From NCBI GenBank assembly GCA_021234155.1, contig JAJEKV010000062.1, forward strand, positions 7,394,425 to 7,458,424: 64,000 nt of DNA, in the 5' to 3' direction. A program made the translations under genes and the position numbers. Below, one piece after another: positions 22,151-34,207 of the stretch. The stretch is from Isoetes taiwanensis. Taxonomy: Eukaryota; Streptophyta; Lycopodiopsida; Isoetales; Isoetaceae. A model generated the notes under the pieces. That model did not search any database. It was not told the origin of the DNA and was given only the letters and a program-made list of their open reading frames with translations. The first letter of the stretch is position 1, and each line of letters begins with the position of its first letter.

Positions 22151-22775
22151 GATAATAAAATAAATAGAATAGAATAATAAAATAAAGCAAACATAAAGTG
22201 ATTATGTAATGGCATAACAATTGAAATTAATATGAAGGCAACTTATAGAATAATCGACAACTTCCCAAAGAATTGTCTCATATTTTAAGAGGTAGCAAAC
22301 TCTGCCCACTTGGGATGACCAAACAAAAATAAACCAACCTTTCTATATATAGTCCATACCAAATGAAGGCTAATTAGTTCTTTCTGTTGAGAAATGTAAG
22401 TGTTTATAATGATTTACTAAAATCTAAACCTTGATGCCACTATAAATGACCCTTTACATAAACAATTATTTAATAAACAAGGTAATTTTTGCACCTTGAC
22501 TTCAACCTCAGCGCATAGCCTACCATGCACACCCTTCTACAAATGATCCCATAGAAGCTTTGAAATATGAAAAGCATCTAGCCTTAAAAGGGCACACCCT
22601 TCTATAAATGATCTTGCAGAAGCTTTCAAATAAGCTTTAAAAGGGTAATTAAAGCAAAATTCTTAGAACATAGGTAGGGACACCTTCCGAGTTGGGAGCA
22701 TTGCTGCCCTATCATTTATTGCACCTTTTGAGTTGCAAGCATTGCTGGCCTATCATTTACATGTCCCAAATTTAT

Positions 22776-22803
22776 ACCTAGCAACGCTGGGTACCCTTAC
22801 TAG
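22776..22803 (+). repeat. Helitron B3 3' hairpin and CTAG terminus
   Basis: Stem ACCTAGC (22776-22782) / GCTGGGT (22786-22792) with loop AAC and one T-G wobble, then ACCCTTA and CTAG (22800-22803), followed by TTTATT as after the CTAG at 3712. Confidence 0.75.
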
Positions 22804-23260
22804 TTTATTGAATAATATTATTCGCATACATTTGTTTGAATAGTTTTGGGTTTCTTACATTACGTTACCATTATATTATATTGTAGAAAATGTGCCTAAG
22901 GCACAATTCTTATTTTAAGGTAAAAAGATTAACTTTCCAAATATCATGCATGATATACTATAGACCTTAGTTGATCCATCTTTTAAGGTATATTTAGGAT
23001 ACAAAATAGGGACAAGTACTCTTTGATGCACATGATCATCTTCCATAGTTCCTAACACTAAGTTCTCCTTCCTTCCAAAAGGTTTACATAGGCTTAATAG
23101 ATTATATGCATAAGTTTACATAGGTTTAATAGGCTTTCATAGGTTTAATGCATAGGTCTACAAATTTTTAATACACAGGTCTAGATAGGTTTAATAGGTC
23201 TTGTGATCCAATGGTACCTCTGCAAAAATAACCTATGGCCCTGAAAACTGCATTTATCAC
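22804..23260. other. No gene; short AGGTTTAATAGG repeats
   Basis: AT-rich spacer between two Helitrons. 23085-23205 holds loose repeats of CATAGGTTTAATAGG and CATAGGTCTA. Confidence 0.5.
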
Positions 23261-23264
23261 TTTG

Positions 23265-23760
23265 TGCTGCCTTTCTCGACTTGCGAGTCGAGAAAGGCCC
23301 TCAGACTTGCGTTTTTCACTCTGAGCTGCCTTTCTCGACTCGCGAGTCGAGAAAGGCCTTCTGACCCCTAAAACCTGTGTTTTTCGCTTTGAGTTGCCTT
23401 TCTCGACTCGCGAGTCGAGAAAGGCCTTCTGAGCCCTAAAACCTGCGTTTTTAAACTTTGGTTTGCCTTTCTCGACTCGGAGTCGAGAAAGGCACTGACC
23501 CCAAAACTGCGTTTTTTAAGCTTTGAGACGCCTTTCTCGACTCATGAGTCGAAAAAGGGCCTCGACTCTAAAACTCGCATTTTTAAGCTTTGGTACCTTT
23601 CTCGACTTCGCGAGTCGAAAAGGCAACCCCCTAAAACCCGCGTTTTTAAACTTTGAGTCGCTTTTCTCGACTCGCGGTCGAAAAGGCCTTCCTCGACTGT
23701 TTTTCCCTCGAAGCGCTTTTCTCGACTCGCGAGTCGAGAAAGGCTCTCAGGCCTGTGTTT
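23265..23760. repeat. Palindromic minisatellite, eight copies
   Basis: About eight 60-70-bp units, each with a near-perfect dyad around TCTCGACTCGCGAGTCGAGA, extending to CTTT/AAAG on either side. The spacer is of the type CCCTAAAACCTGCGTTTTT. Several copies keep full symmetry (first half dozen), others have lost one or two bases at the centre. Each copy could form a stable hairpin. Confidence 0.9.
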
Positions 23761-23999
23761 TCCAAAAATGGCCCTAAGAACTGTGTTTTATTTTTATTTT
23801 TTTTTTGCCTGTAGCATCACTTGACTAACTTGATTTTGTCTTTTGCAGTCCTTATCTCGACCAGATAGTACACTAGAAAAAGTGCCCAGCGTTGCTGGGC
23901 TTTTTGTAGGGCATAAAATATTGGAATTTTATTACAAATTTTGATTATGTGAGGGCAAAGATTATCTTCTCGAATAATTCTGAGTTGCATATAGAATGC

Positions 24000-26230
24000 T
24001 CTTGGGCTTTAGCAGTTTGTCAAGAAATTGGAAAATAAAAGTTATAATGCATTTGATAATACGGTTGTGAAAGATGTCCTGTAAGTAGAGCAACGTAACG
24101 CACATCCAGCATTGCTTTGTAACAAAGAATTGACGTCTTCTGTTGCTTGTGCTTATATACGTTTTTGTGATACTTACTATCTTATTTAGAGGAGAAGTGC
24201 ATTTTTTTCAAAAGATGAAGTTGCAAGGATGTACTTATATTGGAGGGTGGTGAAACATGTCAAAGGTAACTGAAGAATGCAAAAACGTTGTTTTAATTTG
24301 AATACAATTTTAATTTTGAATATATTTTTTCGAAACTATATTTATAATTTCTATCCATCTTGGCAAAAAGCAAACAAAAACTGAAATTGTATAAATAGTT
24401 CTTCTCATTCCACACATTTGGTGTGATTTTTTGAATAACACTCCATAATTATTTTTTGTAGGACATTGCCAACCTATAAAAAGATAACATGGGGTATGGT
24501 TCTTAGTTTTGAAAAGTTGTAAGGCATAGGTACAGTTGTCCCAAAGTGTTATAAGATTTTGATTTGTAGATGTGCATCTGCCATTGTGACTTTGTAGATG
24601 TGCATCTGCCATTGTGATGCATATGCATTATATGTACTATAAGCATCCATGAAGTTGTAGAGATATGTATGAAGTTGTTGATCGTACTTTTGTTGAGAAT
24701 GTTGAGAGAGGGAGTTGTAGGAGTTTAAATGTTGACACTTTTGAAATAGAAGTCACAAGTATTGTTGAAGTGTGTGAAAGGAGTTGATAAAATTTCAGAA
24801 TGATGTGTTTAGTTGTTGTTGGTTGTTGTGGCTTTGTTAATTGTAAATGGACCTACATATTTATTAAAAAAAAAATGTATCGTGTTAAGGCACTCTCATA
24901 ACACAAATATTTTTTTCGAAGCTTCATCTTTTGGAAAAACAGAGATTTAGCTTACACAACAATACATTTTGTAAAGCATTCAACATAGCATAAGGCAAAA
25001 GATATGGGTCCTGTAGACATTACAAAATAAATGCCCAATGTTTTGGATATCTAAAACTATCATGTACCAATGAAAACATAACTAACAAAGCCCAATAAAT
25101 TGGGTCTTTTATAGAGCTTAAGAAACCATGAATCATGCCCAGTGATTCTTCTGTAGCAGATAAATTCCTCTGGAGCAAATAAATTTGAATGTACATAAAT
25201 TCATGCCAGCCCTAGCAGCGCTTCATTTCTCGCATGTTTGCGATCTCTTATAAAGGGCAATGGCCAGCGTTCTAATTTGCCCGGCGATCCACATTAAGAC
25301 TTCCGAGAGAACTTTGGTTTATGAACTGTTTGCTCCATTTGGGCTTATCTCATTCGAACTCCCTAAATCGGCCTAAATCTGTGAGTAAACATCAAGAATA
25401 GATAGATGCATGCAGCATCTACATTTTGATGTAGCATTCCGTCAGAGCCGATATCTCTGTAATTTGTCTACTATAGGAGTGAGAAAGTGCAAAAGAATTA
25501 CCCAAGTGGCATTAACCATGATTAACCAAACAAATTATGCCCATCGTGCGCATGGTCTTTAGCAAAATTATAGAAAACGATTTATAAGACGACCTCTGTG
25601 TGATCATAATCATATGCAGTAAGTGCTACACTTTATGATACGATCCAAAGAGTGGTTCATATATAAGCTACTTGACAGAAAAGAAAAGATGATAAATTAG
25701 CCTTTTATTTCAGTCTTTGCTTTTGAAAATGTCTTTTTAGAGCCCATCAAACTTCTAAAGGCAACCTATCGACATCCCGTCGACCGAGGAGATAGTATAT
25801 AAAAGCTTGTTTATATAATGCTTATGACATTGTTCTGAAAGGCCTGCCCTGAAAGGCAGAAGCATGGGTCATTTCCCTAAAGATAATAGTCATTCCTTTG
25901 TCTGAATTCCATGTCCTCTGCTGTGAAACCACGAATCTTTCAAGACCAGCCTAAACACATCACAGCCCTCTTAGTGAAACATCTATATTTACATACTCTA
26001 AGCTTTCCTTTCTCACCATTGCCAGTCTGCAAACACAGTAGACATCTCTTTTCTTACATTGACAATGGGTTGCATATAATGGTTATGACAATTTCAGCTC
26101 AAATAATTTTCAATGGCTTTGGGATACACATATTCTGAGGCATATCACACCTTATAATGCTATATAGCAGATATGCCTCTACAAACTATGTTTTGCTTTC
26201 TTGCATCTAGAATTAATATAGGTCTTCAAC
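24000..26230. other. No gene recognised within Helitron A2 3' half
   Basis: AT-rich, short frames only. Nothing I can assign. Confidence 0.4.
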
Positions 26231-26254
26231 AGACTTATCTAGCTCAAGCACATG

Positions 26255-26505
26255 TACCAAATAATAGTAACAAAAGTTGCCTGACCTGGTACAACACCTT
26301 CCAATTGCATCTGTGCAAATAAAATAAGGAAGCCCTTTCTTTTACTATGCTGAGAAAATGCTGCAATCATCAGAGTCCATGTGAATACTTTTCTTGTAAT
26401 CATTATGTTGAAGACCCTCCAAGCATCTTCAACCCTCCACATTTGGCATACATGTTTATAATTGTATTTAACATAAATATGTTTGGATCTAAAGCATAGA
26501 GTCAA
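26255..26505 (-). pseudogene. Pentatricopeptide repeat (PPR) fragment 1
   Basis: The minus-strand frame contains VEDAWRVFNIMITRKVFTWT, LMIAAFSQHSKRKGFLILFA and QMQLEGVVPGQATFV. This follows the PLS-type PPR pattern (VEDAxxVFxxMxxRxVxxWTxMIxxxxQ...QMQxEGVxPxxxTFV). PPR proteins bind organellar RNA. Only about two repeats are present, with no start and no partner exons, so this is a relic, probably captured by the Helitron. Confidence 0.65.
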
Positions 26506-27799
26506 TACTTATAGCAAGAGATTCATCATTGAACATCCTAGAAACGTGATGGTCTCATCAAGATCTCTGGTCTACTCTGCTCTCACTCCTCAACTCTCCA
26601 TAGTTATCGAAGAATGAAAACCATACTGCTCAAAACATCTCAATTTGCAATATGGCATCCCTTTTAAATTACCATATGATAACAAAATAAGTCCTGCAGT
26701 TAAATCAGCATTCTATAATCATACTTCAACTTGCTCTAAACTGATTCTAAGCAATTTCAAAATAAATCGCTCACAGCGGCTTCTCCTTAATATATGGCAC
26801 TGCAACAGAAGAGAAAGGGTGGTAAGAAAAGGAAGTACTTTGAGATTATAGAAGGAGATGTAATGGGCTTATTTTCTGGTGTACAAAGCCGACAATCTCT
26901 CCAAGAGGAGTTTGAGATGGCTTCTTCATTTGTCCCAACACTGTAGTGTCTGCAACAGTCATCTTTGTTTTCTGTTTGATGGATCATGAGCTTGCACGAT
27001 GTAGAACTGTATTAAATGTGCAAGTAAAAGAGCCGTCTTACCACTGATTATGTTGGTGAAATGAGCATGCCCAAAACTTGTGCAGAATTTTGAGAATCAA
27101 CAGATTAGGCTCTTTGCAAATTACTAAATACATTCTTTCATAGCTGGCTCTAATCTGTTATAATTCAGGCATCCAAGAAAACACCCAAAAGGAGCACCCA
27201 AAACACTCTTCTAAACATGAACAAATCCTCTAAACAAATCGGCCTGCATAATTACTCCAAAGCTTCATGCCTAGAACTGAAGACCCACCCTGCTGGTGAA
27301 GCAAGAGCGCAGGAAGAAAAGTAGCAGCGACAAGTCGAAATGGCTGTGGTAATTACAAACCCTTACAAGGACTTAGGGAATCTTGTTGTTCTAATATAAT
27401 GTTGTCACATCAACGCAACTGTCGGTATTCAAACTGGCCAAAAAGCTCCATTATTATATTCATTCTTCAAAAAAAAAAAAAAAATCAACAAAACTGACCT
27501 CATAAAAACCCGATCTTAATTTTCAACATGGCCTGCCTTTAGCTGTTATTCTGTGCTTAGGATTTGTTCCCCTATATTTTATGCACTGGAAGCATAAGTG
27601 CTTGCGACTTCCCTTTCCTCATCCTTGTACCTTCCAGTTTAGTCTAAAAGTTCATTGTCATATCCCGCATCCAATCAATACAAGCATAACATTAAAGGCT
27701 GCATATAATAAGAAGTCAAACTCTGTTATGCACTTCTTCAATATACTCTGCACTTCGTCAATCTACTGATAGGCACAATGACCATGCTTTAGCAGTTCT

Positions 27800-27998
27800 C
27801 TGTTTCTTTATATACATCAGAAATGCTATCTATCTTCATTATTTCAATTACTTTACCTGACTCGAGTTTCTCCTGTAAGCATTTATAAGCTTCCTCGTCA
27901 GGGACCCAACCCTTGTCAAACATTTCTTCAAAAATCTTGAACGCCTCATCAATCTTGTTAGTCTTGTGAAGGCCATATATTAACGCACTGTAAATCAC
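27800..27998 (-). pseudogene. Pentatricopeptide repeat (PPR) fragment 2
   Basis: The minus-strand frame has YSALIYGLHKTNKIDEAFKI, FEEMFDKGWVPDEEAYKCL. This is a P-type PPR motif (YxxLIxGLxKxxxxxEAxxxFxEMxxxGxxPDxxxYxxL) followed by a C-terminal tail and stop after ENC. It differs in type from the other PPR fragment, so the two probably come from different genes. Confidence 0.65.
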
Positions 27999-28219
27999 AA
28001 TATTTGGCTCACAATCATTTTATATACCATTCTAAGATATTCTTTTGGCCATACCTCTATCTGAACCTTTGCATCCACTGGTACAATGACATTTTCAGTC
28101 CGGAACATGGAACTTTGTGCTACAAAAATGGGCTAAATACCCAATTTTCTTGCATTCTATTGCCACCAACAAACTGCAAAAAACAAATGCAAAAGTCAAA
28201 ATTCTCTTGACATCCAGTT

Positions 28220-29725
28220 TGTGTAGCCTTCGATACAAATAGACCTAAACCCGTCAAAGAAGGCCTATGCTAAGAGATATGGCGAAACGACATGCAAAGT
28301 TCCTTAGTGGACAAAGATCACATTGCTCGGAAATCTCCTTAGGCTTTCCAAACCGTCAAATTTTCAATAAACAAAAAACTCCATAAACATTAATTTATCG
28401 AAAATGAAGAGCTCAGTAGCACAGATCAAGCTTTCAAATCTAAAGGTATGGCCAGCATTAATGAAGAACGGCGTAATATGCAGGCTTGAAAAATTTCCTA
28501 GTAAATGCAGGCTCAAAATAATTCTGCTTCAATTCACCGAAAGCATCGATTTAAACCTTCTTCCCCGAATCTGACGCTATTTGGATTTGGAGCAGCTATA
28601 TATGGGTCTTTTCAAGGGGTTTAGCAGCACTTATGCAATATTTGTATTATCATTAGCACCAGCACAATTTCTACTCGATCCCATCCATTTCTTTCCATCC
28701 CTAACTCAAAATAAATAAATTTTCCAATCAGAGCTAGGCATCCAATAATCATCTAACTGCATGTATTTCTATGTTCAACAGGAGTAAATACGCACAAGGA
28801 ATGTGACAGACAGCACCGAACAAAAATTAAAAAAACAAACGAAGGAATCCTTACCTTTGCTTCGTGTTGATGAGCTCTGGCAACAAAAATCATAGGTGTG
28901 GTATCATCTAATTGATAGGGCAAGAGTAAATAGCTTCCCATTGCACAAAAAGCCACCAGATTCTAGACTTCAATGTAGAAGACTTGCAATTACATGGTTG
29001 CTTACATGGTATATAAAACCTTAGAATTCTTACCAGAGGAAGTTCAACATAAGAAGGTCCTGATAGATGTCCTTTAGAAATTCATATGAATTTCATGAAG
29101 GTATCAGAATTGAAATATCTAAAATAGCCATCATTCTAAATGTAAGCTCTATATGCCATATAACAAAGGTGCAGGATGTATGCAAGCAATAGTTGTAGAT
29201 GAAAACAGAAGCAAAAATGTGACATTTACTTGTTCATGGATCCATTTCGCTAAGCATGCCCAAGTGCAGCAGAAAATTAAGACCAAAGGGTAACAAAAAG
29301 CTTACCGTCTTTTGCGGGAGCTTGTTTGTCGAACATGCAAAAAAAGCTGTCGCCAGCAAATCCAAGCGAAATAATGCAAATATCTGCAGATGACCATAGC
29401 TACAATTTTTAGGGGAAACATTGATAGCTCCATAGCTCCATAGACATAACCTTCGACACAAAACCAGTGTAAATGACCTTGTTCAAGCCCCCCAAAAGGA
29501 TGCTTTGTAATCGATCCCTATTTACAGGAGAAATAAGAAGTGAGCATTTCCAAAAACATACTTCCGGTCAATAGGACAATAGGATGTCGTTTCGGGAATG
29601 CATTAACCTAGGCAAAATAATAACTAATTATTGAACGGCTTAAAATTGATATTTTTACACACAATAAAATTAACGGACAAGATCGCGCACAAACTATCCT
29701 AAAACGGCTTTATTATTATATATAG
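28220..29725. other. No gene recognised within Helitron A2 5' part
   Basis: Possible exon remnants on the minus strand near 28956-28855 (ending at a GTAAGG donor-like site) and 29400-29310, neither assignable to a family. Confidence 0.3.
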
Positions 29726-29726
29726 A

Positions 29727-29999
29727 TATAGATGCTTGGGAGCAATGAAAAGAAAACTTCATTGAAGAAAGGTGCCGAGAAGAGGGTGGTGACATCAGTT
29801 GAACATACAAGCACGTGACCCATGAAGGAACTCATACAAATTTCTATCGTCTGTAAGTTGCTCCGTGACTTGGAGAGAGCTCCACGCGCCCTTTGCACTA
29901 GGTGGTTCATGTGTGAAGAGGGTGTAATCATTGTGCCCATACGACCACTATGGTCTCTTCACCCACTGTAATATCTATATCTATCTATCTATATCTATA
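29727..29999. other. 273-bp spacer between two head-to-head Helitrons
   Basis: Contains an unassigned ~70-codon minus-strand frame and ends in a (TCTATA)n run at 29970-30000 next to the following Helitron's 5' end. Confidence 0.5.
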
Positions 30000-30009
30000 T
30001 CTATATATA

Positions 30010-30775
30010 GTAATAAAGGAGTTTTGGGATAATCTGTGCGCGCATTTTGGGCCGTGGATTTTTTTAGGTTATTTTGGTCCCTTGATTAGACGGTTTGTTT
30101 GGACGGCTTCTTTTTCTTCTGCGTTGATGCGATTGAGGGGAAGTCGGATCCATGCTCGAGACGGAACATGAATGATAGCATGCCCGAAAAATTTTCCTGC
30201 TCGAGACAAAACATGAATGATAGAGGAACTTTGTCTATTTTCTTAAGAATAGACCTGATTCAGTTCCAGAACCTTGGGTAACCAGTTACCACATGGCTGT
30301 CAAACCGACACCATAGAAAAGCTCAACGCTTACAGGCTATTCATACGAAAACATGTGGGTTCACATTTTTTATTTTGCTACTTCCAGCTCCAGTCTGTCG
30401 TTGCATCCCCGATTCCCTAGAATGGCCAAAGAGTTGTCTACCACAAGATGCGTCGCTGAGACATTGGAGAAAACTGGTAAGGTCTTTTTTAGGAAATCTA
30501 TGGCTGTGATTTGAAAGACAGCAGTCTAATACCTTGTTTTGCATCATCCTTGTCTTCACAATGTTTGGTTGTGAGAAGTTTTTGTTAGAATTGGAAATGC
30601 GGCATGCTAAGTCCCGAATGGGTATCTTTACTACCAAAGTTCAGAGGAATTCCAACTTGGCAAAACTTGAGGCTGGTTCAGTTTGAAATTTGTAGGTTAC
30701 CAGTTTTGAATTTTATTCTGTAATGCATTCTATAGACAGGCTCGATACACTAAATATATTGCATATATTATGCAG
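30010..30775. other. No gene recognised in Helitron A3 5' part
   Basis: Contains GGGATAATCTGTGCGCGCAT, shared in outline with the 5' regions of the other two A-type Helitrons. The rest may be intron or 5' sequence of the SCAPER-like fragment. Confidence 0.4.
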
Positions 30776-31423
30776 GGATTGCCAGACTTGCGAATGGAGT
30801 CTTTCCATCTTGTTAGCTTTCTCCTTTCATACTGCACGTGCAAATGGAAGAATGTTTGCTGATCGGTAATGCGGGTTGCGAGTAGTATGCATACCCTAAA
30901 GTGCATGAGTTAGTTGTTTGCTGTAAGGTTTTCAATCACTACTGTTTGTAACTGTTAAAGAAGACAACTATATCCTTCCTAATTACTGAAGAAGAACTAT
31001 ATCCTTCCTAATTACTGTGCTGTCTTGATAGGTTGCATCATTGTTCTCGAGACACCTTTGCTCTGCTTGGGTATTTTGGTTTGCTTCATCCGGAGAACCG
31101 TGCGCTTCTTCGTTGGGGTAAAAGTCCAACTATACTCCACAAGGTAACCCTCTATTTTACACTTGCATCTATTTGATTTGCTTTAATGAATTGGTTTTTT
31201 GCCCTATGCAGATCTGCGACTTGCCATTTGCTTTTTTCAGTGATGCACATTTGATTCCGATATTGGTAGGAACACTTTTGGCAGTATGTTATGGAAGTGA
31301 ACGTAATCGGGATGTGATCCAACAAGAGCTGAGCATGGAAATGTTTCTTTCCTTTTTCCAATCTTCAAAGGCTGATGTCATGTCCAACACAGCCTTGAAA
31401 CAAACTAAGTCTGGTGAAATAAT

Positions 31424-31425
<2 letters not shown>
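30776..31425 (+). pseudogene. SCAPER-like gene, C-terminal exons, part 1
   Basis: Three exon-like blocks: LPDLRMESFHLVSFLLSYCT then CKWKNV (30780-30850); FALLGYFGLLHPENRALLRW then GKSPTILHK (about 31048-31142, followed by GTAACC); ICDLPFAFFSDAHLIPILVG then TLLAVCYGSERNRDVIQQEL (31211-31420). These match the C-terminal region of plant homologues of SCAPER (S-phase cyclin A-associated protein in the ER). The first block has an extra T that puts a stop (TGA) in frame after the K-N-V codons. The third is broken by a LINE at about 31425. Confidence 0.65.
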
Positions 31426-31458
<33 letters not shown>

Positions 31459-34207
31459 GAGGCAAGGTGTGACTTCTATTCATACTTAAAGATTACATAA
31501 ATAGGGAATATACCATAGAAGGTATATCAGTAGAAAAAAAAGCACATTCCTAATACTAGGAATAGTGCCAAAAAAATCTGATCGTGGTCAGATAAAGAGT
31601 ACTTATACAAGTATCGGCATCATAAACAGTTTAAGTACTTCAGAACAAGGTTCTCACTGTGCATCAATTAGATCCTGCATGGTCAGATCCTGCACCCTGT
31701 TCCTGCCAAATATATTCAGTAGCTCATCAAGCTACTGAATGGGCAGGGGATGGGGAGTTATTCTGTATGGCTCTCCAAATCATCTTAGCAGCCAGAGCTT
31801 GTGCCTGTAGAAATAAATCTTTGCATCCCATCCCACCTTCTTTCTTGGGCTTAGTTAGATCATTCCATGCAACTTTATGGACCCCCTGCCAGATGAATTT
31901 CCTGATAACTGCTTCGATCTTACCATATGATGCTTTATCCCCAATTACAGCCGAGGAGAAGTATACATGAGTGCTGCCTATAACAACATTTGCTATCTGA
32001 ATTCTGCCTGCTAAGGACAGAGAGGAGGAGTATGATCCCAGCTTCTTTTTGATCCTGGTTACAATTGGATCCCATAGACCTTTCAAAGTGGAGTTTAGTG
32101 CCAAAGGAATACCTAATATGACCGTACCTGCATCTTTACTTAACACTTTAATCCCTTGCATGGTTGCCTCCTCAGAATCCAATATAATAGCACTTTTATT
32201 TTTGTTCAAACAAACTCCAGAAACCAGTCCAAATCTCTCCATTGCTGCAAGAAATTTTTGGAGGCTTTCTCCTTCTTCAAAAACACAAAAGTGTCATCAG
32301 CATATTGCATTATGGAAAAAGTACCTTCCCCTTTTGGTAGTTGCAGTGATTGGATATCTCCTTTGTCTTGCATTTGTAGTACTAGTTTTGTAAGTACTTC
32401 TGCAACAATCAGAAAAAGGTAAGGGGCTAAAGGGCAGCCTTGCCTTACCCCTCTCCTACACTGGAATTTGTCAGTAGTTGCACCATTGATAATTAAAGCT
32501 GAGGTTGGTGTCGAGTTGAATCCCAAGACCTTTTGATACACCTTTCCTGATAGCCCCAGATGGGCCATAGCTTTTTCCAGAAACTGCCAACTGATAGTAT
32601 CATATGCTCTTTTGAAGTCCAATTTGAGCAGTAGGCAATCTTGCTTGGACAACTTATTCCAATGTATTCCTTCAGCAGCCCCAATATAATTGTCAAGAAT
32701 ATGCCTTTGAGGGAGGAAGGCAGATTGACATGGATTTATAACATTTATAAGGCAAGCCTTTAATCTGTTAGCAAGGATCTTGGCTAATACCTTATAAGTG
32801 GTATTTGTTAAAGATATTGGCCTCCAGTTTCCTATATTGATTGGACACCCCACTTTAGGAATCAAAGTGATTTGACCAGCATTAATTGATGGATGTAGAA
32901 ACCTGGCTTGCCATGCTCCCTGAATAAACTTTATGAAATCATCCTTCATGATTTTCCAGAACTCCACATAGAATTCTGGTTGAAATCCATCTGGACCCGG
33001 GCTCTTACCATGTGCCATTGACCTTAAAGTCTCAGCTATCTCCTTCTCTCCTGGAGTTTTCAACATGTCTTTATCTTCAATTTCTGGCCCCTTGGGCAGT
33101 TCCTTGAAGAAGTCCTCAATTACTTTATTCTCTACTTCATATTTGCTGAAAAGGGCTTGGTACTCTTTGTGGAAATAATTCTGAATCTCTAATTGGGAAT
33201 CCAGTGATTTCCCTTGCTCATCCATGACCTCTACTATTCCATTATTCAATATACGACTCTTGGCTGTCCTGAAGAAAAAGGCTGATCCAGCATCATCCAT
33301 CTCATTCAAGTATTTACATTTGCTTCTAATTGCCAAACTTTTGGCTTCTTCCTCTTCAATCTTCTTGACCTTGATCTCCAATTCTGTCTCCTTTTGTTGC
33401 CACATACTATTATTTTTATCCTGGAATAGAAATTGTCTGGTTTCCCTCATGGCCTCATAAACTTCCTGCTTCTCTTTTTTCTTTTTCCTATTCCACTCCT
33501 TTCCCCAAACTTTAGCCCAATCTTTTATTTTCCTGAGATTCTGCACAAAGGCATTCATTGATTCAGTGAGGGTGACCCTGGGGAGCTGATTATAGAAGAT
33601 TGTGAAGTCTTCACAAAACTTTCTGTTATTTAGCATCCCTGTGTTAAATTTGAAAGGTGTATTGAATCCTCCCTTTTGTGGAGTGGCCATACTTTCTAGA
33701 AACTGGGGGAAATGGTCTGAGATAGAGTTACCAACATCAGAAGAGGTAATCATGTTATCCCACTCTTCTAGACCATTATTGCTTAAATAAAACCTGTCCA
33801 GCAGACAAAAGGTTCTATGCTCCCCTTTTCTTTTGTTACTCCAAGAGTATTGATGAGAGGAGGATGGGGGAATATATATGAAGTTTTCCATCAATCTGTC
33901 CCATGCCTTTCTTTCTCCTTTTGTCATATTTAATTGTTTACCAAGTTTTTGGTCCCAACTTGGTGTATTGTTGAAATCTCCAGCCAAGAGCCAATTGTTG
34001 TTTTGGTGTGCTTGTAACCACTTATCCATTTGTGTCCATTGTTGCTCTCTTTCTGCTGGATCAGTTGAGGCATATACATTTATAATTCCAATTGCATTCT
34101 TCCCTTTCTTTAGAATGGCAACAGTCCATCTTCCACCACTATCTTTATACTTTTCCTCACATTGGAAGCCTCTCCACATCATACTAATATTCCAAATGCA
34201 TTCCAAA
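31426..34207 (-). mobile_element. 5'-truncated L1-type LINE
   Basis: Minus-strand non-LTR retrotransposon with a 32-base poly(A) tail (poly-T at 31426-31457). The sequence begins inside the endonuclease domain at about 34207. No target duplication could be identified. It sits in an exon of the SCAPER-like fragment. The 3' zinc-finger region usual in plant L1 ORF2 seems absent. Confidence 0.85.
31727..34207 (-). pseudogene. LINE ORF2 endonuclease/reverse transcriptase, frameshifted
   Basis: 34207-32206 encodes the C-terminal part of an AP-type endonuclease (GDFNN and SDHFP motifs) and then a reverse transcriptase: GPDGFQPEFY, NIGNWRPISLTNTTYKVLAK, LKLDFKRAYDTISW, RRGVRQGCPLAPYLFLI and the catalytic YADD (about 32296-32307). 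Just after FVFLKK the frame is lost. A different frame (GESLQKFLAAMERFG and onward, 32270-31727) continues the domain, so there is a one-base frameshift near 32278. The product would copy LINE RNA by target-primed reverse transcription. 5' truncation plus frameshift make it inactive. Confidence 0.85.

Larger units (their letters stand above)
18069..22152 (-). mobile_element. Helitron A1 (minus strand) carrying STELLO gene pieces
   Basis: On the minus strand it starts TCTATATATAGTAATAAA at 22152, preceded by A. It ends with the hairpin GCCCAGCAACACTGGGC (18096-18080), then ACTTTTT and CATG (18069-18072), followed by T. Two other Helitrons in the window share the 5' end. Their 3' ends carry CTAG where this one has CATG, so its terminus looks mutated or variant. 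No Rep/helicase is seen. Exon-like pieces of a STELLO gene occupy the 3' half; 20200-22150 has no recognised coding. Confidence 0.75.
3768..22803 (+). mobile_element. Helitron B3 carrying a GT47 fragment, with two nested insertions
   Basis: The 5' end is TCCTATATTATAATG at 3768, preceded by A, as in the two Helitrons to its left. The 3' end is a hairpin of the same type with CTAG at 22800-22803, followed by T. The 19-kb span is explained by nesting: an 11.6-kb CACTA-like element (4477-16064) and a 4.1-kb minus-strand Helitron (18069-22152). Without them about 3.4 kb remains, holding the GT47 fragments. Pairing of these two ends is inferred from terminal similarity and the nesting logic. Confidence 0.5.
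23873..29726 (-). mobile_element. Helitron A2 (minus strand) carrying PPR fragments
   Basis: The minus-strand 5' end is TCTATATATAATAATAAAG at 29726, preceded by A. The 3' end is GCCCAGCAACGCTGGGC (23900-23884), ACTTTTT and CTAG (23876-23873), followed by T. Length 5.85 kb, no Rep/helicase. It includes at least two PPR-like fragments and several unassigned exon-like pieces. A 27-bp-type duplication (GATGTGCATCTGCCATTGTG, twice) lies at about 24567-24620. Confidence 0.8.
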
